Source: Apiotrichum sp. Y4204
Taxonomy: Eukaryota > Basidiomycota > Tremellomycetes > Trichosporonales > Trichosporonaceae
NCBI GenBank assembly: GCA_025531455.1
Contig: JAMYHL010000075.1
Coordinates: forward strand, 62,001 to 126,000
DNA length: 64,000 nt
Direction of reading: 5' to 3'
The notes under the pieces are model-generated. The model had not been told where the DNA came from. It was given only the letters and a program-made list of their open reading frames with translations, and made no database searches. The position numbers and the translations under genes are program-made. This document shows positions 43,944 to 55,742 of this stretch, piece by piece (the stretch's first letter is position 1; the number at the start of each line of letters is the position of its first letter).

Positions 43944-45041
43944 CCTACACTCCGACGCCGCCAGGCAACTTGTCACCGACAGACGTTCTCGTAATGGAGC
44001 ACTGCAACAATAGAGACAAGTACGACAAGTGACATTCACTGGCATGTGGGGGGCTCGGGGCAGACTGCGGAAAAAGGAAGCATGAAACGCGCCTGTGCCT
44101 GAAACCAACGCCAGAACGCTCGAAGCCTGGGCAGAAGGACCCAGCAGAACTCGTACGCGTCACACGCCAGGGTAGATATCCCTGACCGAGGGCGTGGCTC
44201 GTCAATGTATGTGTCCTCGTTCCATCATTTCGGCTTGTCCACCTCGCCCCAGGCGAATTGCATAAGTCTCGGGATTCATTACGGCACACCTACGCGCGCC
44301 CAGCACCCCAGCATCCATCGTGCGATCACGTCCCCTCCGTCTCTGACGGTGGCCGCGTACTTCTCTCCTCCTGCGCTCCTGACGCCGCATCCTACCCTTC
44401 CAGGCGACTGAGACCACGTCGAGCCGTGACTCGCGTCGTGCTCCATCTCCCGGATCGCGTCCGTAATTCTTGAATGATGCCCTTGGGCGACAACCAGACA
44501 ATAATGAAATCTGCGAGCGCGTCGGCTTGTGAGCCAGTGGCGGTGATGGAGCTGTTAAGCCTTGGCGTGTAAGTGGCTGGATCTGGTAATTGGGGGGGAA
44601 GCGTATGCTGAGAAGCAATGTATCCCATATATCCCACCCCATAGGTACACGACCCAAGGGCCGACGACATGCGCGCATCGCGCAGCGGTTACGTTGTTAC
44701 GGACGGATTACCAGTGGGACAGTGGCAACTGACTGGTGACTGACGATGGCTGCGCATGCGACCAGAGACAAGAAACATGTTACAGCTGTCGCGTTTCCAC
44801 ACTGCGCAAACTCTGCGACAATGCCCAAACGATGCAAACTATATACACCTTTTGCGTACCCAAACTGTCATGTGCTCTTCATCACTCACCATCCTTCTCG
44901 TGCACAACACGACCCAACCTTGATTGTTCATCATCACCTTGACAGGTCACTCACATTGGCCTTCGCCCTATATTTACAATTTCCTCTACAATTCTCACTC
45001 CAGCTTGTCCGATCGCGACTCCCAATGCTTCAGCACAGACG
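43944..45041. other. intergenic, no supported gene
   Basis: About 1.1 kb. The right part (44850-45040) is pyrimidine-rich with a TATATACACC element near 44841, and is presumably the promoter and leader of the 512-aa gene. Confidence 0.5.
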
Positions 45042-46580
45042 ATGACATTCTGTAAACAAGCGAAACCCGCACCACGGGGACTGACTATTCCCGTGCCGTG
45101 TGGCCCATCGTCGTTCCCATCCTCGCCTTCCCCAATGTCATCCCGCTCTACATCCTTCCCCTCAACATCGCGACCCCGAAAGCCCTTCCCAGCACCAACG
45201 CCGACGGTCGAGTTGGCCTCCTCAAGCAGACCACCCCCGAGAAACGAGTACAGGAGGCAACGGCGGAGAGCAATCTGCGGAACTGAATCTGACTCGGACT
45301 CGGCATGTTCTGTAACGTCTTCGCCTAGGACCCCTGCTTCTATGACTTTGCCTCCCGAACCTCCCCGCGGGCCGCGACCGATCCCTACTCGCAAGAAAAC
45401 CGACAGTGTAGGTAGAGCGGAATGCACGGCGCAGAGCATTCCACGACAAGCATCGTCGGTAGGATCACGCGCTCGCCTCGGCGCGTCGGCCCCGACAACC
45501 CACTTTCCCCCGCCACCAAGCATCAACTCGTCGACGAGCAATTCTTCCCTCTCGGGGAGTTTGTACGTTCCCAGCGACGGATCCCATTCCAGATCTGTTT
45601 CCCACTCCATCCCTTCATCACCCCCTGTCTCTCACCCTTTCCTTGTCGACCAAACACCGTATCTCCCGCGAACTCCGCGACGGACTAGTGCCACTTCGTT
45701 CCGTTCTACCGCGAGCGCCTCGTCGGCAATCCCCTCAAACACCAACCCGATTGCACCATGGGCACGCGACTCGCCCGCGGCCATGAGCGTTGAGGCAGTG
45801 AACGGTATGGGCCGCGACAGGATAGGCTCCTTTGGCTCCGGTTTCCGATCGGCCGCAGACCACATGCTCGCCGTTGACGACAATGCTGGGAGCACTATCG
45901 CGCGTGCCATCACCCCGCCGCATCTCGGTCCGCGTCGCCAGAGCCACTCGATCGGAACGGGTGGGCTGAACAAGCGCTGTGCAGGTGCCGGGTCAACGCG
46001 CAGTCTGGGAGCTATTGCCGCGCCTCCGCGCCCACCGGCGGTGCCTGTCACCTCGCAAGCTTCGTCCATGCCTGACTCCAAGGGCCGCTACCACTCGATG
46101 AGTGCCTTGCCGCCTATGCCGACGTCGCACCACGCGGCAACCACAATCAGCCCGAGTGCCTCACAGTCCTTCAACCACCCGCTGCCACCGCTACGCCCAC
46201 AGCCGCAGTCGGCTGCTTTGGGGGCTGCAGCGTCAATTATGCTGCAGACGCCCCGGTCCTCGGCGGCAAGCTCGCTCTCTGCGCGTTCGGCGTCCTCGTC
46301 CTCGAGCTCGATCCACACGCCGACACCGTCCTCTCCCGAGACGTCGCCGACGATGGCGATCGACCGCCGCTGCCTGACGTGGATGCGCGAGGCCGAGCTG
46401 CACGCCTACTATTTTGGCAGCGTGCAATCCCGCGGGGCGCTCACGCTCTCAGCCAAGGAGCGCCACACCCACCGGGAGCCGCTCATTGTGCCCCCGCAGC
46501 GGGATGCCGTCGAGGTCCTCCAGGAGGAAAAACGCAGCTGTAACCCTCTGAAGCGTTTCACCTCGCGGAGGGAGGAGTGA
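45042..46580 (+). CDS. unknown Ser/Pro-rich protein
   Basis: A single open exon of 512 aa from the ATG at 45042; intronless, unusual in this window. The chain is Ser/Pro/Arg-rich and disordered for 420 residues. It has many SP/TP sites (SSPRTPAS, LPRTPRRTSATS, PTPSSPETSPT) that would suit proline-directed kinases or 14-3-3 binding (RRQSHS). A compact C-terminal segment looks structured: DRRCLTWMREAELHAYYFGSVQ, then RHTHREPLIVPPQRDAVEVLQEEKRSCNPLKRFTSRREE. I do not recognise a family. No signal peptide or membrane segment. The basic C-terminus and clustered serines suggest a regulated cytosolic or nuclear protein (inference). Confidence 0.7.
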   Translation: MTFCKQAKPAPRGLTIPVPCGPSSFPSSPSPMSSRSTSFPSTSRPRKPFPAPTPTVELASSSRPPPRNEYRRQRRRAICGTESDSDSACSVTSSPRTPASMTLPPEPPRGPRPIPTRKKTDSVGRAECTAQSIPRQASSVGSRARLGASAPTTHFPPPPSINSSTSNSSLSGSLYVPSDGSHSRSVSHSIPSSPPVSHPFLVDQTPYLPRTPRRTSATSFRSTASASSAIPSNTNPIAPWARDSPAAMSVEAVNGMGRDRIGSFGSGFRSAADHMLAVDDNAGSTIARAITPPHLGPRRQSHSIGTGGLNKRCAGAGSTRSLGAIAAPPRPPAVPVTSQASSMPDSKGRYHSMSALPPMPTSHHAATTISPSASQSFNHPLPPLRPQPQSAALGAAASIMLQTPRSSAASSLSARSASSSSSSIHTPTPSSPETSPTMAIDRRCLTWMREAELHAYYFGSVQSRGALTLSAKERHTHREPLIVPPQRDAVEVLQEEKRSCNPLKRFTSRREE

Positions 46581-47216
46581 AGGAAGTTCAGATTCCAGCC
46601 AGGCGGCCAGAAGGCCGCAACAGCACAGTTCGACAACAGTTCATCACGGACAATCCGCAGACAACCACATCAACACCCATTACATACCTACCACCTAGCT
46701 AATCTCATCCGTCCATCATCTCCGCACTGTCATCCCTGTAGCTTTTGTCCGATGCATGTTGTCAATCCAAACAGAGCCACGAAAGCTTAATGCCACGAAG
46801 GATGTCGGAGAGATCTGGCGATCGAGGCTCGGAGGTTTGTTTCCTTGACAACAAGAAGGCGGAAGTGCATCGAGAAAGTGTAGCTCTGAGCTTCGACGAT
46901 CGACGTCGTCAGACGAATGCCGCAAACTGAACCTTGTCTGGAAAAGTGGTCGTGGTCGTACATGGTCGCATGGTCGCATGGTCGTGTGGCCATGTGAGCA
47001 CGCGTGGCCCGCGTGGTCAAAGTACAAACCACGAGATTAACACGCCAATATCACGTGTCATCGACAATCAACGATCAACGTATGGCCCAGGTGTGGTGAC
47101 ACGTCCATCCAGACGGGCCAGACGACCACCTCCCAACATGGCATGTCGTCGTCGAGCATCGTTATCTCGGTCTCAGGTCTCAATTCTAGTCTCCACCACT
47201 CCAACCCTCCACCGCG
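46581..47216. other. intergenic with a small tandem repeat
   Basis: 636 bp between co-directional genes. Contains the GGTCGCAT-type minisatellite (46947-46994) and an AT-richer segment at 47030-47060. Confidence 0.5.
46947..46994. repeat. (C)ATGGTCG tandem repeat
   Basis: TGGTCG recurs five times in 48 bases, three of them as the 8-mer CATGGTCG. It is bounded by GGCCATG, so the array is also partly palindromic. It lies about 220 bp upstream of the p24 gene start. Confidence 0.6.
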
Positions 47217-48092
47217 ATGCGCCTCTCCTCGCTCCTTCTCGCGGCCCCGCTGTTGGGTGCCGTCCAGGTGCGTCAACTAACTGGGACGGGCATGCTTGGG
47301 TGTTCGAAGTAGTCCGACCCATCCGCCCGCCAGCTCGCTTTCCCGATGTTGTTCTGCTGACGCCAGGCCCTGCACTTTTACTTTGACTCGAACGAGAAGC
47401 GGTGTTTCCTCGAGGAGCTGCCGTCCGACACGATTGTCGAGGGTGGGTCGCGGAGTGGATAGCCCATCCTTGGATTATCCGGCCTTTTCGCTGACAGCAG
47501 GCCACTACAAGGCGTTCATGTGGGACGACAACGCCAACACATGGAAGGCGGACCCCAAGCTCGGCATCCAGGTGAATGTCGAGGACCTGTCTACTGGCGG
47601 TGTGGTAGTCGACACGCGCGGGCCGCACGAGGGCCGCTTCACATTCACGTCCAACGACCCCGGAGACCACAACATCTGCCTCACGACAAACATCACCGCC
47701 GGATGGACGGGCAACGACCACATCAAGATGTACCTCGACATCAATGTTGGGTCGTCGCGCAAGGAAACGTCGTGAGTGGATGTGCGGATATTCAGCCTGT
47801 CGATACCCGCCCTGACGACACTTGCGTGTGACTATAGCTGACATGCAGGGACGACTCGGAGACGGTTAACACGCTCGCGGGCAAGCTGCGCGAGCTGAAC
47901 AAGAAGGTGGCCGACATCCAGCGCGAGCAGCGCTACCTGCGTGAAGTGGAGGCCACGTTCCGCGACACGTCCGAGTTGACAAATTCGCGCGCGGTCTGGT
48001 GGTCTATTCTCCAGATTGTGCTTCTTGTCGGACTCGCGGCGTGGCAGATGCGCCATCTCAAGGTCTACTTTGACGACAAGAAGCTGCGTTAG
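47217..48092 (+). CDS. p24 cargo receptor, alpha (Erp1/TMED9-like) subfamily
   Basis: Four exons, join(47217..47267, 47367..47442, 47501..47771, 47849..48092), 642 nt = 213 aa. The first exon encodes exactly the signal peptide (MRLSSLLLAAPLLGAVQ). A GOLD domain follows (ALHFYFDSNEKRCFLEELPSDTIVEGHYK ... NDPGDHNICLTTN) with the paired cysteines typical of p24 proteins. A coiled-coil stalk comes next (LAGKLRELNKKVADIQREQRYLREVEATFRDTSELTNSR), then one transmembrane helix (WWSILQIVLLVGLAAWQM) and a short tail, RHLKVYFDDKKLR. The tail motif RHLKxFF-like plus KK at -4/-3 is characteristic of the alpha class, giving COPI retrieval. It cycles between ER and Golgi in COPII/COPI vesicles, selecting GPI-anchored and other cargo. 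Confidence 0.93.
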
Positions 48093-48359
48093 TTGGGGAG
48101 AGAGGATGGCAGACACGGTGCACAGCAGGAGCCTGCACGCCACGCATGCCGTGGACTGGCCGCCGCCACGCGGCAGCTCCGACAGATTAGTACGGCGGAT
48201 GACGACATGCATGCTCAGTACGAGACTCGAGTGCGTTACCCAGGAAGAACATTGATTTTAACATGGCTGCATGTTCTAGGTCTACTGATATGCTCCTGAC
48301 AAGATACTCCATCTCCACTTCGACTCCGACTTGATCTCCGGTCTCCGTATCCGACTGGT

Positions 48360-51300
48360 CTACCACCTCCGGCCGCCGGGCACGAATGCCGGCGGCGGCG
48401 GCGCCCACCGCGCCGGGCTCTTATGCCGCGGGCGTGGGATCTGCTGGTGGTGCGCGAGGTGGTGTGGCGGCGTATGCGGCGGCGGCACGTGCTGCGGTGG
48501 TGGGAGGTCGTGTGGGGGCAGCAGCTGGTGTCCGTAGTGGTGGCCGTGATGGGGCGGCTGGAGGTGCGGGCCCTGTCCGTGAGGACCAGGATCCGGCATA
48601 CCCGGTGCCAGAACGTTGCCGCCCATGCCAACATTTCCGGCGCCGAGCGGGGCGCCTGCTTGTGGTGCAGGCGTGCTCGGCGCAGTTGCGGGTGTGCGTG
48701 CTCCGTCGCCCGGTGTGCCTGGGACAGTCTCGTCGCCGTCGACCTTGGGCTTGAAGCCCGTCTTGTGGCCTGCCGCGAATATGTCGTCCATGACGTCCTC
48801 GAACCGCCCGTCTGCCTCGAACTCCAGGTATCGCTTGTACAGGAGGTATGCGTGGTGTGCGTCCTCGATCGAGTCGTGTTCCTTTGTCTGAATATCCTTC
48901 TTCAGGAGGAACCATGTCAGGAAGCGCAGGGAGAGCTTTCGCGAGCGGCCGGGGATAGTGTACAGGTTCACCGTGTCGAGCACCTGCTCTGGTGGAACAA
49001 ATATGTCTGAGAGTTAGCAGTGCCTCAGCTTCCAACTCACTTATAGTACGAAAGTCCTTCGACAGTCCGTGGCCTATGAAGATACACCCGAGATCGACCA
49101 CTGGTGTCAGGTGTGAACAATGCCTAGTACTCACACAGCCGCAGCTTTTTATACGCGACCTTGAGGGGCACGAGGGTGTGGACCGAGTTGACTGGGTCGA
49201 GGTCGCCCGGCTTGATACCCGAGAACTCGGTGAGGTAGTCGGCAATATTCTCCGTTGTGCGGATATGGTCGTCGATGAATGGCTGGCCCTCGAGGGCTGG
49301 GGGGTCGGGTCCACGCAGCACGGACACGCGTGCGAGGGACATGAGCGTCGGCTTGATGATCTTCTTGGTGCCGTCCGACCGGAACTCAAGCTCCTCCTGC
49401 TGCAGTGCGACAAACTCGGCGTCAATCGACACCAGCGTCCCTGGCTTGGGCAGCTCGGCGGCCGTCAACGGCTGATGCTTGATGAACGAGCGACGCCGGT
49501 GCCGGCTCATGTTGTGGTCCTTGAAGAGCACCTCTGTGTCGATATGTTTCGGGAGCTTCGAGTAGTCGAGCATCGCGGCCTGGTCGACGCGCTCGAGGAT
49601 GATCACAGATGGCACCTTCCATGTGTCCGGGAAGGAGAAGACCTCCTCCTCGCGCACTGGCCGGACGAGGAAGTCGTTGAACATTATCCACTTTGGCTCC
49701 TCCTCGTCCTCCAGTGGCGGCACCTTACAGAACGACAGTAAATGGGCGGGGCTGTCAGGCGACACCTGCACCTGCACGACAACCGACTTGACCTCGTACG
49801 TAACGCCCTCTCCTGAGTCGTCGGCGATGATCTCGCCATTCTCTCCAGTGCGGAAAGATACCCGGCGGGGAAGGAAGTGCTTGACCTTGCCGCCCTCTGT
49901 GCGGTCCTTCCACACCTCGAGCTGCTCTGGTGTGGACACCATGGCGTTCACGGACAGCACGGGAGGGAGAGACTCTGCAGGCGACGCAATGAGGTCACGG
50001 CGCGAGTCGAGTGGCGCAAAGTGCTTGCAGTTGCTGCAGTTGGCCTTGGTAGTCTGCGACCGAACAATCGTTGATCGCAGCACATCCGCAAACGCGCCTT
50101 CCGAGGTAGCAGGTTTGCGCCCATACGACAGATCAATGGCCTGGAGGATGGACTCGCGTACCGACACGTGCTGGCACGACAGACACCTGTTCGTCGTCTT
50201 GACCGGAACGCCGAGAATCTGGTTGATCGCAGATCGCTCCGTGTTGAGCTTGCTCCCAACAGACAGGTTCGACATCGAACTGATTACAGAGTCGGGGCGC
50301 AGAGGGAACGTGTGGCCGTCAACAAACGCCTCTGTCGTAAACGTAGACATGAGCCAGCGGTTGAAGTTTTGTATGAGAGTGGACTGAGCATTCGCGGCTG
50401 AGGTACCCGGCTTGTCGACGAGACCGAGGGCAGACGCTTGCGGTGTGGCGCTAAAGGCGCGGGAAAAGTTGGAGGCCTGACAGTTTGTTCCCTTGGCATC
50501 CTCGAGCATGCGGAAGAGGAATCCAGCCTCACACAGGAGGCAGCTTTCCTTCTGGCAGTCGACACAGATGTGCGCCTTTGCGACGGCGCGGATCGGCAGA
50601 GTATAGTGCAGTGCCTGGAGGAGCGCATTGGTGTACGAGTTGACAATGTCCGTCTCAAGACCGCTAAACTGCGTCATGTTGTAGTACCCAAAGTCAAAGT
50701 CCTCGACACCAAAGCGCGAGTACTTGATCTCCACCTTGCGGTAGTACTTCGGGACTTCTCCAGCAGGCGTCTCCTCCTCGACGTCGGGATGCTGCGGGCG
50801 GGCGCTCTTCGCGCGGTTCTTCTCACTGCGGAAACGCGGCTCGCTGTCCCGCCGTGACCCGACCGCACCGTACCGCAGCGCGTGCTTTCCTGCGCCGGGC
50901 CGCGCGTGCGCGACGTTCCGCTTTCCCTTGAGGTCCTTTGGCAGCTGGCCGTAGCCGACAAAGTCCTGGTAGTTGAGACTGGACAGCACGGACGGGGGGA
51001 TGGGTTCCGGGGGATTGAAGAAGGGAGAGTAAACAGTGGCATAGTCGGTGGGCGAGACGTTGGATAACAATGGGTCCTCGTACATTGGCATTCCGATGAC
51101 GTTTAACGGCGTGTGATCGTCCCACATGATTTGCGGCGGCGGGTCAGCGGCGTCCGGCCACTCGGGCTTGACCCCCTCGTAGCCGTTGAACGGGGGGAGG
51201 TGGAGATTGCCATGGTCGTCAAGCGCGGCGTTTTCGCTAGTGTCGTGTTGTGTCCAGAGGTGGAGCTGCCCGTCTCCGTCGCCAAACACGAGGTAGTCGC

Positions 51301-52270
51301 CGCGCGGCGACAGCGCCATGGACGTGATGAAGCTGTTAACATCGAGCTGCTGAAACTCGTTCGTCCCGCTCGACATGTCCGCCACCTGTATCATGCCCTG
51401 CTGACCCGCGATGATAAGCTTCGACGGGTCGGTCGGGTTGAGAAGCACGAATGCGGGGCCGGTGGAGAACGAGATGGGAGGCAGAGGTCGCAGCGTGCGC
51501 GTGTCGTACAGCCGCACCAGCGTGTCCGGCACGGGGTGGCCTTGCATGTGCGTCCATCCCCAGGTCGCGACAATATTATTGTGGGCGTCGGCACCGCTCA
51601 TGCCGCCCGTGTGCGCCTGGACCGGGGCGATCTTAGCGGCTGTGCGGAATCCCGTCCGCGGGTCGAGGATCGACACCTGCCCGCTCCCCGACGCGCAGAC
51701 CACAGAACGGGGCAGCGTCGCGAGGTGCACGACGGTGGACGGGGAGTCGAAGCGGCGCACAATCTCGCCGCGCGAGTTGTTCATCAGCATCATTTGCCCA
51801 GTTCCACCTGCGAGCACCTCGTGCGAGTTGGTCGGCGACGCGGTCATCGCGCGCAGCGAGCGCGTGGGATCTCTGCCAAGTGAGTTTCCCGTTTCCCGAT
51901 CGCAAATCCAGATCCCCATGCTCATTACTCACGAGACGTTCCAGCGCGGCGCGCCGCCGCGCTTCCTGCCCGCGATCCCGCCCTCGGTGAGCGTCCACAC
52001 CTCGCGGTCCGTGACCTTTATCTGCCTGACGCCGCCGTTCATCCCGGGAATAGCCTGAAAGTCGCGCGCGCCGGGCGGGGCGTGTCCATGCGCCGGAAAC
52101 TGGACATTGCGGGTAAGTGTTAGGGGGGAGGCGAAGGCGCTGACGAGGCCGCCGGACGAGCCGACCCAGAGCATGTCCGCGAAACCGTCGACTGCCAGCG
52201 CCGAGGGTACCGGCTTGGCGTCCGACACCTGCGGTGGGAGCGGGAAGAGCGAGAGCGGGTTGTACGCCAT
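48360..52270 (-). CDS. PAN2: PAN deadenylase catalytic subunit Pan2
   Basis: Four exons, complement(48360..49006, 49041..49100, 49135..51872, 51933..52270), 3783 nt = 1260 aa; introns are 60, 34 and 34 nt. Residues 1-380 form a WD40 propeller (LAVDGFADMLWVGSSGGLVSAF). They are followed by the Pan3-binding linker and an inactive ubiquitin-protease-like domain (TDIVNSYTNALLQALHY with no catalytic Cys, CVDCQKESCLLCEAGFLFRML, CLSCQHVSVRES). A DEDD exonuclease domain ends the core: VSIDAEFVAL (catalytic D and E), LLVDLGCIFIGHGLSKDFRTI (D), HDSIEDAHHAYLLYKRY (D). With Pan3 it trims mRNA poly(A) tails in the cytoplasm. After the nuclease domain comes an extra tail of about 120 residues rich in Pro, His and Gly. 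Tail-to-tail with the p24 gene (267 bp between stops) and divergent from OST5. Confidence 0.95.
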
Positions 52271-52642
52271 CGCGGATAGTGTTGGCAGCGGCAGCCGCTG
52301 GCTGGGACAAGAACGAATGGCAACAACAACATTCGAGGCTGGTCGGGCTGGTGTGATTTAGGCCTGATGCGGGGTCCATCTCGGAATGCCGCATTCCACT
52401 TCCGAGGAAGGACTAATAAGGTTCCTGATGGTATTAGGGACGCGGGTGCAAACTCCTAATACAGTGGTGCTCTTTTAATTAGAAGTATGACGCGCCCTGG
52501 GTTGTTATTGTGTCACTGACTCCGCCCTCTCCACATTCTAACTGCTGCCACGCGCCACGTCTTTCTTTGCTTTCGTCGTCGTCGCCATCCATCAGCTCGT
52601 CACCACCACCACCACCACACAACCACCCACTCTCTCACCACA
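52271..52642. promoter_or_regulatory. shared divergent promoter, PAN2 / OST5
   Basis: 372 bp between start codons. An AT-rich patch (CTTTTAATTAGAAG, near 52471-52484) may be a core promoter. (CAC)n/(ACC)n text precedes OST5 near 52598-52640. Confidence 0.5.
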
Positions 52643-53155
52643 ATGGCACTCGACGCATCAGCAGCATACCCCTCCATAAAGGTGAGCCTCGGAAAGGAAG
52701 CGTTGCTGGTAGTTGATTCTGTCACTAACCAGCATCGACGTAGCCCCTCCTGTGCTCTCACTGACACCAGGCCGCGCACGGCTCGCTGCCCGCGTTCTCG
52801 CCGCTCATCCCGACGAGCGCGCTCCCCGCTATTGCCTTCTTCGCGCTCTGTGCCGCGTTTGCCCTCACTTTTACCCTTACGACGTGAGTACCGAAGGTAG
52901 AGTCAGAGACTGGGGTTGGTCTTCCCTCCTAGCTACTTTGAATGTTAGGCTAGCTGGGAGTGCGTCCTCTGCCCAGCTCTGCGACAGGTGTTCGCCTCTG
53001 AGGTTTACCTGTCGAAACGCCTCATTTGCGCTCACGCTAACTTCAGTCTCCCGAAGAACGCCCTCCCCGCCGAGTTCGTCACCGCGCTCGCGGCCGCGTT
53101 CCTCGCTGGCGGCGGCGCTGTTGCGCTCTTCTGCACCGTTGGCGTGTACGTCTAA
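52643..53155 (+). CDS. OST5: oligosaccharyltransferase small subunit Ost5
   Basis: Three exons, join(52643..52681, 52771..52883, 53047..53155), 261 nt = 86 aa, the same length as yeast Ost5. Two hydrophobic helices are separated by a short loop: LPAIAFFALCAAFALTFTLTT and FVTALAAAFLAGGGAVALFCT. The extreme C-terminus is GVYV, the ending conserved in Ost5/TMEM258. The N-terminal segment carries the loop SLPAFSPLIP. Ost5 is a two-pass ER membrane subunit that pairs with Ost1 and Stt3 in N-glycosylation. The 13-residue first exon and the phase-2 join at TLTT-LPKN are both consistent. Confidence 0.9.
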
Positions 53156-53344
53156 AACCGCGGATCTAGAGCGGGTTGTATGAGTATGAGAAGTAGAGTC
53201 CGTCGCGAGACCGGCTTGTTATTAGAGCCCACGGAAGCGGCTGCATATGCAGCCTGCAAACCAAGGGCTACGTGCTACGCGCGACGCGCTGCGCATATCG
53301 ACATGATGCATGTTCTATAGAAGCTAGCTAGCATCCAGGACGTC

Positions 53345-55090
53345 TTAGAGGTCCTTTTTGGTCTCGACGGGGTCGTCGCGGTGCTCGAGCCACTGGCCGC
53401 CAGTGTACTCGTCCATCGCGCGCAGGCGCTCGGGGAGCGTGGGGTGCGAGTGGTGGTACATGGAGTAGAGCCAGTCGGCGTGCGGCGACGAGAGGTTGTC
53501 AATGTGGAGCTTGATGAGCGCGTCGCCGAGCTGGCGCTTGTGGCCGAGGCGCACGGCAAACTCGTCAGCCTGGTACTCGTACAGGCGGGTCGTGGCGTTG
53601 AGACCAAACTTGACAAAGGTGTCGAGGGGCTCGAAAAGGAGCTGGTAGAGCATAAAGCCAATGACAATCGGCTGCGGGCCGCCAGCGGGGCCGGTCACCG
53701 CAAGACGGGGGTCAAAGCCAAACGACGCAAAGAGAGCCCTGTTGTGGATGAAGACGGAGAAGATGGTGAGGGTGAAGAGGAGGTGCGTCTGAGTGATGAG
53801 GAGCAGGCGCGAGGGGTGGGCTGGAAGTTAGCTGAGCTCGAGAAACGATTGATAGCTTACCAAAGTACCAGTGGCCGAGCTCGTGAGCAAGAACAGCCTC
53901 GACCTCGGCGGGCGTCGACTTCTCAATAAGAGTGTCATACAAGACAATCTGCTTGGACCACGGGAGGCCGTAGAAGTAAGCGTTCGAGTGGGACGAGCGC
54001 TTGCTGCCGTCGATGACGTAGAGGTGCTTGAGGGGGAACTTGAGCTTGGTGGCGAGGGCCTCGACGCGGGTGCGGATCTCGCCATCGGGGACGGGAGTGA
54101 ATTTGTTGAACAGAGGCTGGACTGAGGGGTTAGTATGGACAGAATGGACGGCGACCATGCTCTCAGGCCGTACTCACTAAGGATGGGGAAGACGATCTGG
54201 AGGGTGAGCTGGACCGAGACGAGGAACAGCATGAGCCAGGGGACAAAGTTCTTTCCAGCCCAGTCAATAATGCGGAGGAAACCCGCGAGGAAGGGCAGGC
54301 CGATGAGCGCGGTGAGGATGTTGGTCTTGATCTGGTCCGTGATCCACGTCTTCAGGGTCGTCTTGTTGAAGCCGTGCTTCTCCTCGAGGACAAAGGTGTA
54401 GTAGTACGACCACGCGAGCGCCGGGACCGTCGTCAGCGTTGCGAGAAGCGTGATCCACATGAGCGAGTGGGTGATCTGGAGTTAGTAGTGCTTCTCATAC
54501 GAATTGGAAAGCTAGCTGAGTCCGGGTAGCGAGGTGGTCAGACGTGTTAAGCAGCCCTCACCCCCAATTTCAACCGCTCAGCACTGCACGCATACTCACG
54601 ACATAGCTCTGGCTCCACCCCATGCGAGCCATCCACTGTCCCGTCAAGCCCCAGGCCCAAGCGTACGTGTTGTACTTGAGGAACACAAACGTGACGGCCC
54701 ACTCGTACAGCGCGTGCGCAAACGCATAGTACAGCTTGTCGCGCGCATACTTTTGCGCCTTGTCAAACGTCTTCTGGTCGAGGTGGTTCTTGAGCTCGGG
54801 GGGCGGGTGCGGGCGGTCGGTCGTGCGCAACTGGCGGCGCCTGGGGGTGAGTACTGGATACTGGATACGGAAGGTGAGGGGAAATGGAGATGATAGGGGC
54901 TGCTGAAGGAGGAATTCCAGCCCCAGTATCGTGTATTTCCCCGGACTCGGACTCACACGACAAGAAGCTCAAAGTACGTCTGCGCGGCGCCGAGCCACAC
55001 GACGATCGTGCGATACGGGATTCGGGCGTTGTCCGCGAGCGCGGCGAGCGCCGAGAGCTGCGCGTCGAGCGCGTTGACGATGAACGACAT
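53345..55090 (-). CDS. STE24: CAAX prenyl protease 1 (Ste24 zinc metalloprotease)
   Basis: Five exons, complement(53345..53820, 53861..54121, 54178..54475, 54600..54840, 54957..55090), 1410 nt = 469 aa. The multi-spanning chain begins with a membrane helix (RTIVVWLGAAQTYFELLVV). It shows ALYEWAVTFVFLKYNTYAWAWG, the conserved YYYTFVLEEKHGFNKTT and DWAGKNFVPWLMLF. The soluble-side catalytic block contains LYVIDGSKRSSHSNAYFYGLPWSKQIVLYDTL and VLAHELGHWYFG, where HELGH is the HExxH zinc site. The third ligand region is YEYQADEFAVRLG. Ste24 removes the -AAX tripeptide and the N-terminal extension of prenylated substrates such as a-factor, in the ER and inner nuclear membrane. Introns are 40-124 nt. 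It is convergent with OST5. Confidence 0.95.
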
Positions 55091-55742
55091 CAGGTCCGAT
55101 AGACTGGGTCGCTGGAGATGTCGGAGATGATAGGGGGATGATTGGGTGGGATGAGGACTGATTGCAATGGACAACAGTACAACAGTGACAAAGGGGCAAC
55201 AAAATGACAAATGACAGAACAATGTTCACCTCCACCTCAGCACTCTCTTCGCACGCTGCCAAGTGGTTACGTGGCGTTGGACTGGTTTTTCCTGTGACGC
55301 GCTGTTTCGCGTCACAGCCTTGGCACTGCGCTCGAGCAACCCTTTACGGCACCCCGGCTCGGCACGCAACACCAACAGCACCGGATTCGATGTTAGAAAG
55401 TTGGATGTCCAGTCTGCGGCGCTCTTGACGATCCAACGGAAGCACGATGGCTCGAGCATAGCATACATGGCACGGCGCAGAGCTGCATGCACGAGCGATC
55501 AAGTGATACGCACTCAAGCACTCACTCCCGTCGCAATCCCCGATCTTCCCAAGCTTCCAGAATTCCAGTAGCGCGAGACACCACGGGCACAACTCCATCA
55601 CGATCTACAGAAATCCAATCTATACTGTACACTGCCACCGCATAACCGCGGCGCTGGACGGTGCGGAGAGAGCAGCGGCACCGCCCCGTCAAGCTCATTC
55701 CTCCGCCAAGCTCGCTCCATAGCTCCAATAACCGCACGGCAT
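55091..55742. other. intergenic, no gene seen
   Basis: 652 bp: STE24 promoter plus the 3' flank of the amidohydrolase-like gene. No supported open frame. Confidence 0.5.

Noticed and set aside
43425..44108. 227-codon minus-strand frame
   Set aside because: It has no motif and overlaps the low-confidence plus-strand exon model. Composition is not gene-like.
43945..44289. minus-strand frame containing NDGTRTHTLTSHALGQGYLP
   Set aside because: It looked like a recurring spurious translation. No start context, domain or GC3 bias.
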